Positions 52,701 to 60,140 of a stretch of DNA of 64,000 nucleotides are shown here, in pieces; the first letter of the stretch is position 1; each line of letters begins with the position of its first letter. The stretch lies in assembly GCF_001577835.2 (NCBI RefSeq), contig NC_029533.1, positions 74,031 to 138,030 of the forward strand, read 5' to 3'. This DNA is from Coturnix japonica. Taxonomy: Eukaryota > Chordata > Aves > Galliformes > Phasianidae. The translations under genes were made by a program, and so were the position numbers. Under the pieces are notes generated by a model, which was given only the letters and a program-made list of their open reading frames with translations, was not told the DNA's origin and made no database searches.

Positions 52701-53999
52701 TGAGGAATTCATGTCACAAATTTAAATATATTCTAAGTCGAAGATTACTGTTTATACCTCCCTTATAGTCAGCCTGGGTGCAGATCTCCACTACTTGCAA
52801 TAAGCACTTGTCCAGCACAGAAAGTTCATGTGGTATATGCTACACTTTTATGGTGTATACTGTGGTATACTGACACTTGTACATGACTCTGAACACCTTT
52901 TTAAAGGCAAAAAATGAGAGGAGCTGCATAGAAAATGTAGGACATACATACACTCCTAATGTTTAACCAAGAAACCTGGAACAACTTCTGAATTGCTGTC
53001 AGAGACCTGGTGCTCATCTGCAGCACAGGAGAGCTTGTCCAATATTTCGGTAGGGCAGATAACTACTAGCAACTCTCATCAGCAGTTAAAAGTTGTTCTT
53101 TTGAGCTTTTAGCTCCCAGCTGAGCTGAGTTTGCAGGCCAAATATTCTGACAGTTGAAGTGGGGGCTGCTCCTCTTGCATGGGCTCTGAGGCCTGATCTC
53201 CATCTGCAGATCTGAGCTGGGGTCAGGGCAGGGAAAAACAGGACACTGAGTGCTGGGGATTTGAGGCAGGCTGCCAAATTTAAAAATTTCAGCAAAAACA
53301 AACCTGATCTCCAAGCATAACACTCTGAAAAAGCCACACAGTCCTCATTTCCATAGCCCTTGGGGTTTTCCTCCACTTCATCAGGATGTAAACATGGAAG
53401 GCACTTGAGCTCTCCCCTCATATGTATCAGAGTCATAATACATCAAATTACAGAGGATTGAGGCCCTGGAAAAACTTTCCCAAGTGAAGAGTGTCTGAAG
53501 GCTCCCTTAGCAAACAAGCCCATTTCTGCACTACAAGTACCATCACAGCTGCAAGGTGAACCCAGTGTCAAGAAACTCAGTGCTTCTGCAGTTGCTCTAA
53601 TAGCTGGTGTTTGGATGAATGCACTGCCAGACTGGCACATCACCTGATTTCTCCTTCCTCCAGGTAAAAGCAGAACTCCACAAGCAGTGGTCCCGCTTCT
53701 TGCTGGCAGAACCCTTTGGTCGTAAGCTCTGCTTTCTTGGGCAAAACATCAAATACCTCAGGAAATGTTCACAGAAAGAGAAAAAACAGCACCTCAGCAG
53801 CAATCACTTGTTCGTGGAGGTGAGTGAGTCCTGGGGCATGAAGCTCCAGCAGGTACTGGTGAAGGAGAGGGCAGTTCCATGCATGAAACCAGGCCGTGCA
53901 CTTCCATCTCATCTGCGGGCAAGTGTGTCAGATAGCAGTGAAGAAGTGACCACTGGAGAGACAACTGAGGAGGTGGTCTTTGAAGAAAGTGAAATCTAG
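25658..53999 (+). CDS. GLP2R: Glucagon-like peptide 2 receptor, class B GPCR (coding exons 2-13; exon 1 not found)
   Basis: Twelve exons splice in frame to 491 codons plus stop. The hormone-binding ectodomain comes first, with six conserved Cys ([40 protein letters not shown]) and two N-glycosylation sequons (NGT, NST). Seven TM segments follow: [14 protein letters not shown] (TM1), [17 protein letters not shown] (TM2), [17 protein letters not shown] (TM3), [10 protein letters not shown] (TM4), [11 protein letters not shown] into [12 protein letters not shown] (TM5), [13 protein letters not shown] (TM6) and [15 protein letters not shown] (TM7). A 112-codon cytoplasmic tail exon ends EESEI, as in mammalian GLP2R. 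The receptor binds GLP-2 and signals mainly through Gs/cAMP in gut and enteric cells. The [13 protein letters not shown] and ENGW motifs favour GLP2R over GLP1R, GIPR or GCGR. The gene looks intact; only the signal-peptide exon is unaccounted for. Confidence 0.96.
26610..27195 (+). mobile_element. CR1 LINE fragment (GLP2R intron 2)
   Basis: GTGTGCCCAGGTGGCCAAGA, AGTGAGGCCGCACC, CAGTTTTGGGCCCC, GGGGGGACCTGATTGCTCTC and GGAATGGCCTCAAGTTGCAC are CR1 ORF2 end and 3' UTR on the plus strand. Confidence 0.85.
28621..28725 (+). CDS. GLP2R: GLP2R coding exon 3 (ectodomain Cys2-Cys4)
   Basis: The acceptor is CTCCCTAG and the donor GTAATG. It encodes [20 protein letters not shown], then [15 protein letters not shown], with the class B core D, W and P residues and an NGT sequon. 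Confidence 0.96.
28893..29335 (-). mobile_element. CR1 LINE 3' fragment (GLP2R intron 3)
   Basis: Well preserved: an AGAATCACAGAATGACC tail, GGGCAGCCTGTTCCAGGGCC, AAGTTCCCTTCAGGTATTG and CTCCCTCAGCCTGTCCTCAT. It lies about 170 nt downstream of exon 3. Confidence 0.9.
29340..31589. other. GLP2R intron 3, unassigned stretch
   Basis: It has GTTT and GGTTTT tracts near 30080-30120 and a short AATTC repeat at 30260-30281. Nothing else was recognised. Confidence 0.45.
31590..32645 (-). mobile_element. CR1 LINE fragment, about 1 kb (GLP2R intron 3)
   Basis: GAGATCCCCTCTTAGCCTTC, CCTCATAAGGGAGATGCTCC, a diverged CTCATGTCCAGC-type block, GATGATGTCAAACACCGTGC and TGGCAATCCGCCCTGC cover the CR1 3' UTR and the end of the reverse transcriptase ORF. 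It is broken by many indels and ends about 200 nt before exon 4. Confidence 0.85.
32850..32971 (+). CDS. GLP2R: GLP2R coding exon 4 (ectodomain Cys5-Cys6)
   Basis: The acceptor is ACTTTCAG and the donor GTAAGC. It encodes [20 protein letters not shown], then [20 protein letters not shown]. The GTWQT.ENATDIW.D.SECSE pattern is that of human GLP2R. Confidence 0.95.
34638..34744 (+). CDS. GLP2R: GLP2R coding exon 5 (juxtamembrane stalk and TM1)
   Basis: The acceptor is TTTCCTAG and the donor GTTAGT. It reads [20 protein letters not shown], then [15 protein letters not shown], matching human LLSTLQLMYTVGYSFSLISL. Confidence 0.95.
34957..35113 (+). CDS. GLP2R: GLP2R coding exon 6 (TM2 and first extracellular loop)
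   Basis: The acceptor is CCCCACAG and the donor GTAACT. It encodes [20 protein letters not shown], then [10 protein letters not shown] and the [11 protein letters not shown] loop. The conserved class B TM2 His is in YIHIN. Confidence 0.97.
35482..36240 (-). mobile_element. CR1 LINE fragment interrupted by SINE copy C (GLP2R intron 6)
   Basis: CACAGAATCCCATATGGTTG at the tail, then CTTCAGGGATGGGGAACCC and TGCCAGGGCCTCACCACTT. After the SINE it resumes AGCAGCTCCAACAGATC and CACAGTGCTCCAGGTGGGGT. Confidence 0.88.
35901..36083 (-). mobile_element. tRNA-derived SINE with CR1-like tail, copy C, nested in CR1
   Basis: It is the same element in reverse orientation, again only a few substitutions from copies A and B. 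It interrupts a CR1 whose sequence resumes on the far side, with the target duplication CATGGT at 35895-35900 and 36084-36089. It lies in GLP2R intron 6. Confidence 0.9.
36311..36478 (-). mobile_element. CR1 3'-tail fragments
   Basis: AATCATAGAATCATAGAACT, CTTGGGTTGGAGG, GATCTTGAAGATCATATAGA and GATCATCAAGTCCAACTCC; overlapping or tandem CR1 tails about 300 nt before GLP2R exon 7. Confidence 0.7.
36772..36931 (+). CDS. GLP2R: GLP2R coding exon 7 (TM3)
   Basis: The acceptor is TTCCTACAG and the donor GTGAGT. It encodes [20 protein letters not shown], then [14 protein letters not shown] and the ERRLLQTY loop. It holds the TM3 Cys that pairs with ECL2 and the class B Glu in LLVEG. The first four residues (ILII) differ from human STS. 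Confidence 0.94.
36932..37848. other. GLP2R intron 7, featureless part
   Basis: AT-rich and without repeats or ORFs of note. Confidence 0.4.
37849..38340 (-). repeat. Solitary LTR copy of the same ERV family (GLP2R intron 7)
   Basis: It starts TGTCACAG on the plus strand and follows the 18843 LTR closely, including the GAGGAAAACTTAT and GCAAGATAACACAAT blocks. Strand is given by homology to the 5' LTR. The right edge is uncertain because similarity fades after about 38300. It has an internal 22-bp unit repeated three times. Confidence 0.75.
38341..40020. other. GLP2R intron 7 remainder
   Basis: It has poly(A) at 38480-38510, AT runs near 38798-38817 and a short TTTAAA repeat at 39722-39740. 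It ends in the long pyrimidine tract before exon 8. Confidence 0.45.
40021..40081 (+). CDS. GLP2R: GLP2R coding exon 8 (TM4)
   Basis: A long pyrimidine tract precedes the AACAG acceptor; the donor is GTACGT. The 61-nt exon encodes [20 protein letters not shown], equivalent to human FPVLFVVPWGFARAHLENTG. Confidence 0.94.
40597..40705 (-). mobile_element. CR1 3'-tail fragment
   Basis: AATCATAGAATCATAGAATG, GGGTTGGGAGGGACGTC and GGCAGGGTTGCCAACCACTA are the reverse strand of a CR1 3' end. Confidence 0.8.
40790..41705 (+). mobile_element. CR1 LINE fragment, about 0.9 kb (GLP2R intron 8)
   Basis: Plus-strand blocks include TTTTTATCAGTGATGTGAAT, CTCACATTATGTTG (diverged), AGAAAAGGAGGCCAAGAGGT, TGACCTC and a final GGTCTCTTCAACTGCACTAT. 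It lies beside a CR1 tail in the opposite orientation. Confidence 0.85.
42087..42156 (+). CDS. GLP2R: GLP2R coding exon 9 (ECL2 and start of TM5)
   Basis: The acceptor is TTCTGCAG and the donor GTAAGA. It encodes [20 protein letters not shown], then FSIT. The ECL2 Cys-Trp pair and WWIIRGPM are strongly conserved. Confidence 0.95.
43095..43336. repeat. Unknown 245-bp repeat, copy 2
   Basis: Second copy of the repeat at 6085, about 85-90% identical by eye, again joined directly to a CR1 3' tail on its right side. Confidence 0.7.
43343..44035 (-). mobile_element. CR1 LINE fragment, about 0.7 kb (GLP2R intron 9)
   Basis: An AGAATCATTATAGAATC tail, TCCAGCCTGGACTTGAATGC, CAACCTGTTCCAGTGCATCA, TTGGCCTTCAGGGCTGCAAG and CCCCCAAGTCCTTCTCTGCA. 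Its tail abuts the second copy of the 245-bp unknown repeat. Confidence 0.9.
44748..44836 (+). CDS. GLP2R: GLP2R coding exon 10 (TM5 and third intracellular loop)
   Basis: The acceptor is TTTCAAG and the donor GTATGT. It encodes [20 protein letters not shown], then [10 protein letters not shown], equal in layout to human VNFFIFLKILKLLISKLKAH. Confidence 0.95.
45195..45805 (-). mobile_element. CR1 LINE fragment, ORF2 end (GLP2R intron 10)
   Basis: AAACTTACTGAGCTTGCACC, GTACTGAACCCTGAGGAGCA, ATATCAAATGCCTTGCAAAA and CTTAGTAAAGCAGTACTCGC (diverged) match the interior of CR1. It ends about 70 nt before GLP2R exon 11. Confidence 0.8.
45877..46015 (+). CDS. GLP2R: GLP2R coding exon 11 (TM6 and most of TM7)
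   Basis: The acceptor is TTTTTAAG and the donor GTAAGT. It encodes [20 protein letters not shown], then [20 protein letters not shown] and TMSSFH. The class B TM6 kink motif PLLG is present. Confidence 0.96.
47465..48310 (-). mobile_element. Two adjoining CR1 fragments (GLP2R intron 11)
   Basis: A tail at 47468-47530 (TTCATAGAATTGTTTAAG, GTCATCTAGTCCAACTCC) precedes a second full tail at 47674. That one continues through ACCATCAAGTCCACCAACAG, CCCCAGCTCCCTCAGCCTCT and TTGGCCTTCTTGGCCACCTG. Confidence 0.88.
48575..48900 (+). mobile_element. CR1 3' fragment, opposite orientation (GLP2R intron 11)
   Basis: GGGGTGTTCAGCATGGAGAG, GACAAGGAGGAATGGTTTTA, GTGAGGCCACAGCACTGCTG and CCTTTCAACCATTCCATG are a plus-strand CR1 3' end, facing away from the neighbouring minus-strand copy. 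Confidence 0.85.
50291..50780 (-). repeat. Solitary LTR copy of the same ERV family (GLP2R intron 11)
   Basis: It begins TGTCACAG and ends CATGACA on the plus strand. Its length of 490 bp agrees with the 18843 copy. On the minus strand it has a TATATAAT box-like sequence near the middle. It is more GC-rich and visibly diverged from the other two copies. Confidence 0.8.
51464..51505 (+). CDS. GLP2R: GLP2R coding exon 12 (42 nt, end of TM7)
   Basis: The acceptor is TCCTACAG and the donor GTAAGA. Its 14 codons are [14 protein letters not shown], equal to human GFLVALQYGFANGE. The preceding intron of about 5.4 kb carries several CR1 copies and a solitary LTR. Confidence 0.94.
52090..52690 (-). 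mobile_element. CR1 fragments (GLP2R intron 12)
   Basis: An AGAATTACAGAATCACTAAG tail at 52326, GGGCAGCCCATTCCAGTGCC and CACGCAGCCTCTCCTCA. A further CR1-like piece precedes it at 52090-52320 (GGGCTTTGAAAACCACAAAG). Confidence 0.75.
53664..53999 (+). CDS. GLP2R: GLP2R coding exon 13 (cytoplasmic tail and stop)
   Basis: The acceptor is TTCCTCCAG. It starts [19 protein letters not shown] and ends [12 protein letters not shown] before TAG at 53997-53999. Human GLP2R also ends in EESEI, and the tail is about as long. The middle of the tail (residues 40-80 of the exon) is poorly conserved, as expected. Confidence 0.95.
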   Translation, partial: VKAELHKQWSRFLLAEPFGRKLCFLGQNIKYLRKCSQKEKKQHLSSNHLFVEVSESWGMKLQQVLVKERAVPCMKPGRALPSHLRASVSDSSEEVTTGETTEEVVFEESEI

Positions 54000-54801
54000 A
54001 AAGAAGTCCACTAGGACAGCACCTTCCAACAGCCACAGTATTTCGAAAGATCATCTTCTTTCACCTCCAGGCTGCACAGATCTCTGTGATGTGCAACACA
54101 GAGAAAAAGCAGTCGTACTTCCTGCCAGTTTCAGCTGTTCCACCTTGACTGACTGGGAGAAAACTGTTCCTAACCCGTGTGGCTGGGGAGGAGGAGGTGC
54201 ATCAAAAAATCCTTTGGGTTGGCTAATATAGATAATAACATGCTGAGATATACACAAACAACTACTTTCAGGTTAACCCAGATGCATTTTATTTAAGCAA
54301 AGGCTTGGGATGAAGCAAATTTTGGCTTGAATGCTTAAGCTTCTTTCCTTATGGTCTAGTGCTGGAAATGTCTATATGAAGTGACAGATCAAAAAGTACT
54401 TATTCTTTTCTAAATGCCCAAATGAAACATTTTTGCAGAAGTGTTAATTTTTGTTTTCACACTTTTTCGGAGCAAACCACACATTCTGATCCATATGCAC
54501 GTTACCCTAACTGTTCTGAAGACATGCGTTATGACTGGCCTAAGTAATGAAACAGATCAGTGGGAAGTGCCGCTTCCACCTTCCCCCTGAGGTACTCAGC
54601 ATAGATAATGGATAACGGATTGTATTCACATTGAAAGATAATTGTGAAATTTATCCACCAGCATTTAAAATTTCCATTATCATACACAACTCTCCTGAAG
54701 ACCTGAGGAATTCAGGTTTGTTAATATCTATCTGATGAGCCAGCCTGCAAACTTGCCAACACAAGCCTATGCATCATACTGAAAGGAGAAAGATAAATAA
54801 A
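54000..54801 (+). terminator. GLP2R: GLP2R 3' UTR with candidate poly(A) signal
   Basis: No other coding potential is seen after the stop. The first canonical AATAAA I find downstream on the plus strand is at 54796-54801, about 800 nt from the stop. Actual 3' end use cannot be seen from sequence. Confidence 0.4.
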
Positions 54802-55639
54802 GATTAGCAAATAATACTTACCTACACCATAAGTCTATACTCTGGGCACGCACACTGTAATTACTGAGCAAGCAGCAAGTTACATAGCATTTGAGCAATT
54901 TCAGTTCAAAACTTACCAGTGTTACCCGTTGTGATATACTGATTCTGTGCAGAGGACAGATAAGTTCACTGACAAGTGCCAATCTAGAATACATTTGAAC
55001 TATTCAATTTCTGGTACTTTTCAAAAAAGTATTTCTTTTATAGTTTTATCAAAGTTAAAAATTTAGTCTCTTTAGTATATGTAGATAACATATTATTAAA
55101 AAGTAAATATTTGATCAATATGAAAATATATTCTCAGTTTTGAAGGGCTTTTTTCCTAGAATGTTTGTTTTGCTTATAATATTTTAATGCAACGGATTAC
55201 AGGCACCTGACACTACATATCTGCTGATGTCTTCTCAAATTTAAAGATTGACTTCTTCCAGAGATTTTTTTTTGTGCTATTAAAAAGCCTTCAGCAGTTT
55301 AGAATGCATTTTAGATGGGTGCTAAAAAATGTTAACACTGTAAGAAATTTATTGTATCTCAGTAAAATACCTTTTTACTATAGAGTATTTCTGTTTCCAT
55401 TTCAAATCTTCACAAATCCTCTGCTATGCTAAGAGTCAAGTTGGTTTGGAGTACATTCATAGTCAGTCCCAAAGTCACACAGAACAGCTGCAAGATGCAG
55501 CTGTTTGTAAGCCATGTCATTGAAGTTATCTTCAGGAAAGTATGTGGGAGCTGCCACAGCATCAGGCTACATCTGTCGGCTCAGCTTCTTCTTTTATCAT
55601 ATGCTTTGCATTCAATGGTTATTTTCTCCGTGTACAACT
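54802..55639. other. GLP2R 3' flank, no feature
   Basis: AT-rich sequence. No ORF or repeat resembles a known family. Confidence 0.4.
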
Positions 55640-55992
55640 AAATTCTTTCCAGTTTTTAAAAGGGGATTATAAACAGGAGGAGAATCAAGGGTAGACAGTG
55701 GTAAAAAGGGTGCCCATTTTACAAGGGTAGACAGTGATAGGACAAGGCGGAATGGCATTAAGCTCAAGGAGGGAAGGTCTAGGTTGGATGTCAATGGGAA
55801 GTTCTTCACAGAGTGAGTGGTGAGGTGCTGGAACAGCTGCCCAGAGAGGCATCCCTGGAGGTGTTCAAGGCCAACCTGGGGCCCTGGGCAGTCTGGACTG
55901 GTACCAGACCTGGGGTTGGTGGCCCTGCCTGTGGCAGGGGCTGTAACTTGATGATTCTTGGTCCTTTCAACCCAAGCCATCCTGTGATTCTA
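55640..55992 (+). mobile_element. CR1 3'-end fragment downstream of GLP2R
   Basis: GTAGACAGTGATAGGACAAG, AGGTGCTGGAACAGCTGCCC, CCCTGGAGGTGTTCAAGGCC and CCAAGCCATCCTGTGATTC are a typical plus-strand CR1 3' end. Confidence 0.88.
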
Positions 55993-58900
55993 AAATTTGC
56001 CATTTTACCCCATTCAGTTTTTTTTTTTTTTACCTTCTCTGGAGGCAGCACTGATTTTAAGCCCAGCAGAATATGCAGACAACAGCAAGCAGAAGCCTCG
56101 GGCTGCTCACCGTCCCTCCAGGACTGCCTTCTTTCCCTTGCATAGATGGGTCACTCTGGGGCTGACTGGGATTCCTGTGTACACAATAATCTTTTTAAAC
56201 TCCTGATTGATTTCACAGTGTTCCACATAATTTCATTTCTCACAGCAAGATTTTTTCCCTGCCAGGAGGATCATGTTATTGCCAAAGATGGGGAATGGCT
56301 TACAGGGATTGTGCAATCCAACTTCATCTGGCCCTAACCACGGGCACCATGTGGACTATATCAGTGGCAGAGATGAAACAGGCTGCCAGAGTTACTCTGG
56401 CTTCTTTCTTTCTGGCTTTCTTTCTTTCATTTCACTCCTCACATCCTCTCCTCTGTGCTTCAGGGCTGTTTTTTAGGTCTCTCTGTATAGTGCTTTGGGA
56501 TAGCAGTCTCATTTGCAGCAGTCCTCTCTTCAGAAATGCAATGAAGCTTAGCAGAGGAGGAGCTGAATGCTGCCTAGCAGGGCTAAATAAAACAAGAAGA
56601 CAATTTCTCCGGGGCTTATTCTTCAGATTTTTCCTGCCTCTGTTGTTCTGCATCCCCATCTCTTGCAGACAGCCAGAGCATAGGGGTGAGAAAAGCAAAA
56701 GGCTTTTTGTATGTACAGCTGTCAATGCGTGGTTCAAGCACACCTGTGTTTGAATTCACAGTGAGCAGAGAACTGGGCCTCACTATGTTTGCATTTTACA
56801 GATGATGGCTTCTACCTGAAGCTTTGAAAAAGTCATGTCAGCTCTCCATTCTTCAGTTTGTCCTGTGTGAAATGGAGGTAACCATGATGTCTGGTTGTTC
56901 AAAGCAGGTGAATCAGTGCTTCACTCCAACCTGTAGTGTCAGAAATTCATGCAAGAACTGTAAATGTACAAAGACAGGCTAAAACATAGCACTTTTATTT
57001 AAGTTTGCTCTAAATTTTGTTGTTTCCAGGCCAATCCTCTTCTGGGTGGCTTGATGCAATTGTAGTAGCATTCTTCTAGTGGCATCCTTAAAGACAGAAG
57101 GGGAAGGTATGATGATGACTGTTCAAGATTAGCAGCTATGAGGAGCAGTGAGGCAGCAGTAAAGGCCCAGCATGAGTCCTCTAATCTGTGCCTTATGAAC
57201 ACTAAAACTTTAAGCTTTGAGTATTTGTGAACACAGACAAAAATCTGAGAAAGAGATGCCTCTGCAGCTCAAAAATGGCTGTGTGCTCTGAGCAAAACAG
57301 GATCTCTTACTCTGTTCCCTTCACCAGCTGTGCAGAATAGGAAGGAGAACTGAGAAGTTGCCCAGCATAAAAGTTTCACACATTTGAGTGTCAAAGTGTA
57401 TAAAAATATACTCAAAGCTCCACGGTAGATGAAGTCACAAAGAGTAACTGCCTTTATATTCTTTATAATCAATACAATAAATTGCACTGTAATTACTTCT
57501 ATATTTGCACAGAGGGAGATGTTGCTTCCTACCTCCCGTTCTTCTACAGTCCAAGAAGTCATGTGCTAGATGTCATTGTCCATGTATGAAGTTTATAGAA
57601 TGTTATTTTCCACTCCTACCCAGCCTCCCATCACCCAGTAGTGTCATGGAGCTGCTGTGCTTCCTGGGGCTCAGCACCAACAGAACTACCCAGAGGGTTT
57701 CCCATCCCTGACCTTTTGGCATCCTGAATCATCAAACTGGCAGGCAGCTGCCCTGCACCACACAGCCCTAACAGCAAAACCTTCACAGATTTTGCCAGGG
57801 GGAAGGTTTAGAGGGCTCCCACCGCCAGCAGATTTTGTTGCTGCCTTGTAGCACCACTTATCTGCCAGACAGCAACTGAGAGGTCCCTGCAGCCCTGGAG
57901 TGTTCTTGGCTTTTTAATCCCTTATTTCTCTTCTGAGATGTGCTAAGGGGGACTTTGGAATATATTGAATAAAGCCCCTGCAGTCATGGCATCCAGGAGA
58001 GCATACTGGGGCTGCCCCTGCTGCTTTGTATGGGGTGGGGGTGGGGATGTGGCCCTGCTAGGGTTAGAATGAGAGCAAGAAGACTGAAGAAGCACTGGAA
58101 ATGATAAAAGTGAACTTGTGGAGAGCATTTATGGGATTGAATTCTCCAGGAACAGCAGATGTTGTGCAATAACAAAGCAGTGTTCAGAGGGTAAGGGTGC
58201 AGGAGTGGATTACTGGCAGGTGGCAGCTGAAGTAATTCGGGGAATAACTGCATCAGCAATTCAAGGAAGAGAAGGCTGTAGATGCCACTGGACAAAAAAT
58301 GCCTTGAAAAGCAAATGACTGGGGTAGGCAGGGAGGAATATGGCAGCGAGCCATCAGACTGTGGATAGACTACAGAAGGCAAATAGCAGTCTCCCTCATA
58401 CCAGCATTATGGCAACAAACTAACCTGGAGTTGCAGGTGACATCATTGTGCTTCACAGCTGTTTTCTTCAAAATGCCATGGGAAATTTATGTGAATCCAG
58501 AAATCAACTCACAGGAGAAAACATTTGGAATCAAAATACATTTCAGAATAAAGCTTTCATCTCACACCCTCCCTGAGAAACTGGTACTTTCTGGTCACAG
58601 ACCGAGCCAAGAAACTGGGCTGTATAGTTTTGGCCTATTACAAATTTTTATTTAATTTCACCTTAAATGAATCACAATCCAGCAACATTTCTGACAGAAA
58701 AGATAAGGGGCAGTAAAAAGAGTTCCTGAAGCCTGAACTTGTAAGCAATGGAGGACTGCAGCCATATTGCAGAGTATAGATCAAATATACGCAAGCAGCT
58801 GATTCAGAAAGCATTCTCGTCTCTTGCAGAGAGCAGAAGCAAATGACAGTCTTAAAGCATTTGCTAAGTCTACAAAAAATCATAGGTCTATAAATACAAC

Positions 58901-59769
58901 AACTATAATTTATGCTGTAGCTGCAGGAGACTGAATGTCCACTTTTCAGCTTTATAAAACAGGAAGTCAACATAAATCAGAGCTAGAAGTTCTCATCTAC
59001 TTTCAGGGATCTGAAGGGGAAAAAAAAACCCAACCATAAACAGAGCATGCAGTGTAACCAGCGAATCTGAACTGTTTGTCTCCACAATAAATACTTCACA
59101 AGTGCGTTTGTAATTTTTTCTTTTATTTGTATAAGGGCTGAGACAGTAATTTAGACAAGAAAGATTCTTTGAGTAAGAAATGTGTCATTAGTATGCCTAT
59201 GGTTTGACTTCCAAAAGAAGAACCTGACTCCCAAAAGTTCATTCGTGTGTGGTCAGATTTAGTGTAAGGTCTACAAACAGCCCTCCCTGGACCATCATGT
59301 TTTGACCTTTAGTTCAGAAACTGTAATAGTATTTAATAAAACCATGCAAGAGCAATGGTAGTTGGCACCTGTATAGCTGTATAGCAAACCTGGAAAGAAT
59401 ACTAGAGATGCATTCAGCTATTTGTATTAATTTTGCGTGTTTTGCTTTTAAGGGCCTTATAAAGGGCATGTCAGTAAAACCTTGCTAACACCTTCAGACT
59501 ATTTTGCTGATAGAGGAAGTTTTCTGTTATTCATTTGATTCCCAGAATTGGTGATGACTGCTCCTATTCTATGATCTTGTATGAATTACTCCACAAGCAC
59601 TGCAAATCACTGTGGGCATCTCTGCCTGTCTGCAAACTGATTTGTTTCTCTGTCCATCATAAGCCGTGCAGAAAAGAGTTGTCTCCTCTTGTGCTTTTCC
59701 AGTGACGGTGGATGAAAACAGGTGAATCCTGGAAGACCGACTTTTTATACAGTCTGACAGTGATACAAG
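55993..59769. other. Downstream intergenic region, no gene recognised
   Basis: ORFs of up to about 150 codons overlap on both strands (for example 56295-56753) but lack domains, splice-consistent partners or repeat identity. I looked for EF-hand (recoverin-like) exons and saw none. Confidence 0.4.
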
Positions 59770-60005
59770 TTTTAAACTGAAAGAGGGAAGATTTATGTTA
59801 GATATGTGGAAGAAAATCTTTACGCAGAGGCAGTGGGGCCCTGGCACTGCTGCCCAATGAGCTGTGGGTGCCCCATCCCTGAGTGTGCTCAAGGCCATGG
59901 ATCCGCACTGGGCAGCCTGAGCTGGAGGGGCAGGCAGCCCATGGCAAGGGCAGTTGGGCCAGGGGTGGGCTCTGAGATCCCTTCCAACCCAACCATGCTG
60001 TGACT
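59770..60005 (+). mobile_element. CR1 3'-end fragment
   Basis: TTAAACTGAAAGAGGGAAGA, AGGCAGTGGGGCCCTGGCAC, GGGTGCCCCATCCCTGAGTG and CCTTCCAACCCAACCATGCT are a plus-strand CR1 3' end. Confidence 0.85.
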
Positions 60006-60027
60006 GGCTTTTGTCCTCCACTCAACA

Positions 60028-60140
60028 GGCAAAAGAGAGGGAGGGAGGAAGGGAGGGAGGGAGGCAGGCAAGAAGGAAGGAATGCAGGAAGGCAATAAAC
60101 AAACAAACAAACAAACAAACAAATGAATAAATAAATGATT
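60028..60140. repeat. Compound microsatellite (GGGA/GGAA then CAAA/TAAA)
   Basis: A GAGGGAGGGAGG-type purine run passes into GGAAGGAATG and then seven or so AAAC units and TAAA units. It immediately follows the 3' end of the CR1 at 59770. Confidence 0.9.

Noticed and set aside
56295-56753. 152-codon plus-strand ORF downstream of GLP2R
   Set aside because: Overlapped by equally long ORFs on the other strand, low-complexity Phe/Ser/Leu-rich, with no domain or splice partner.
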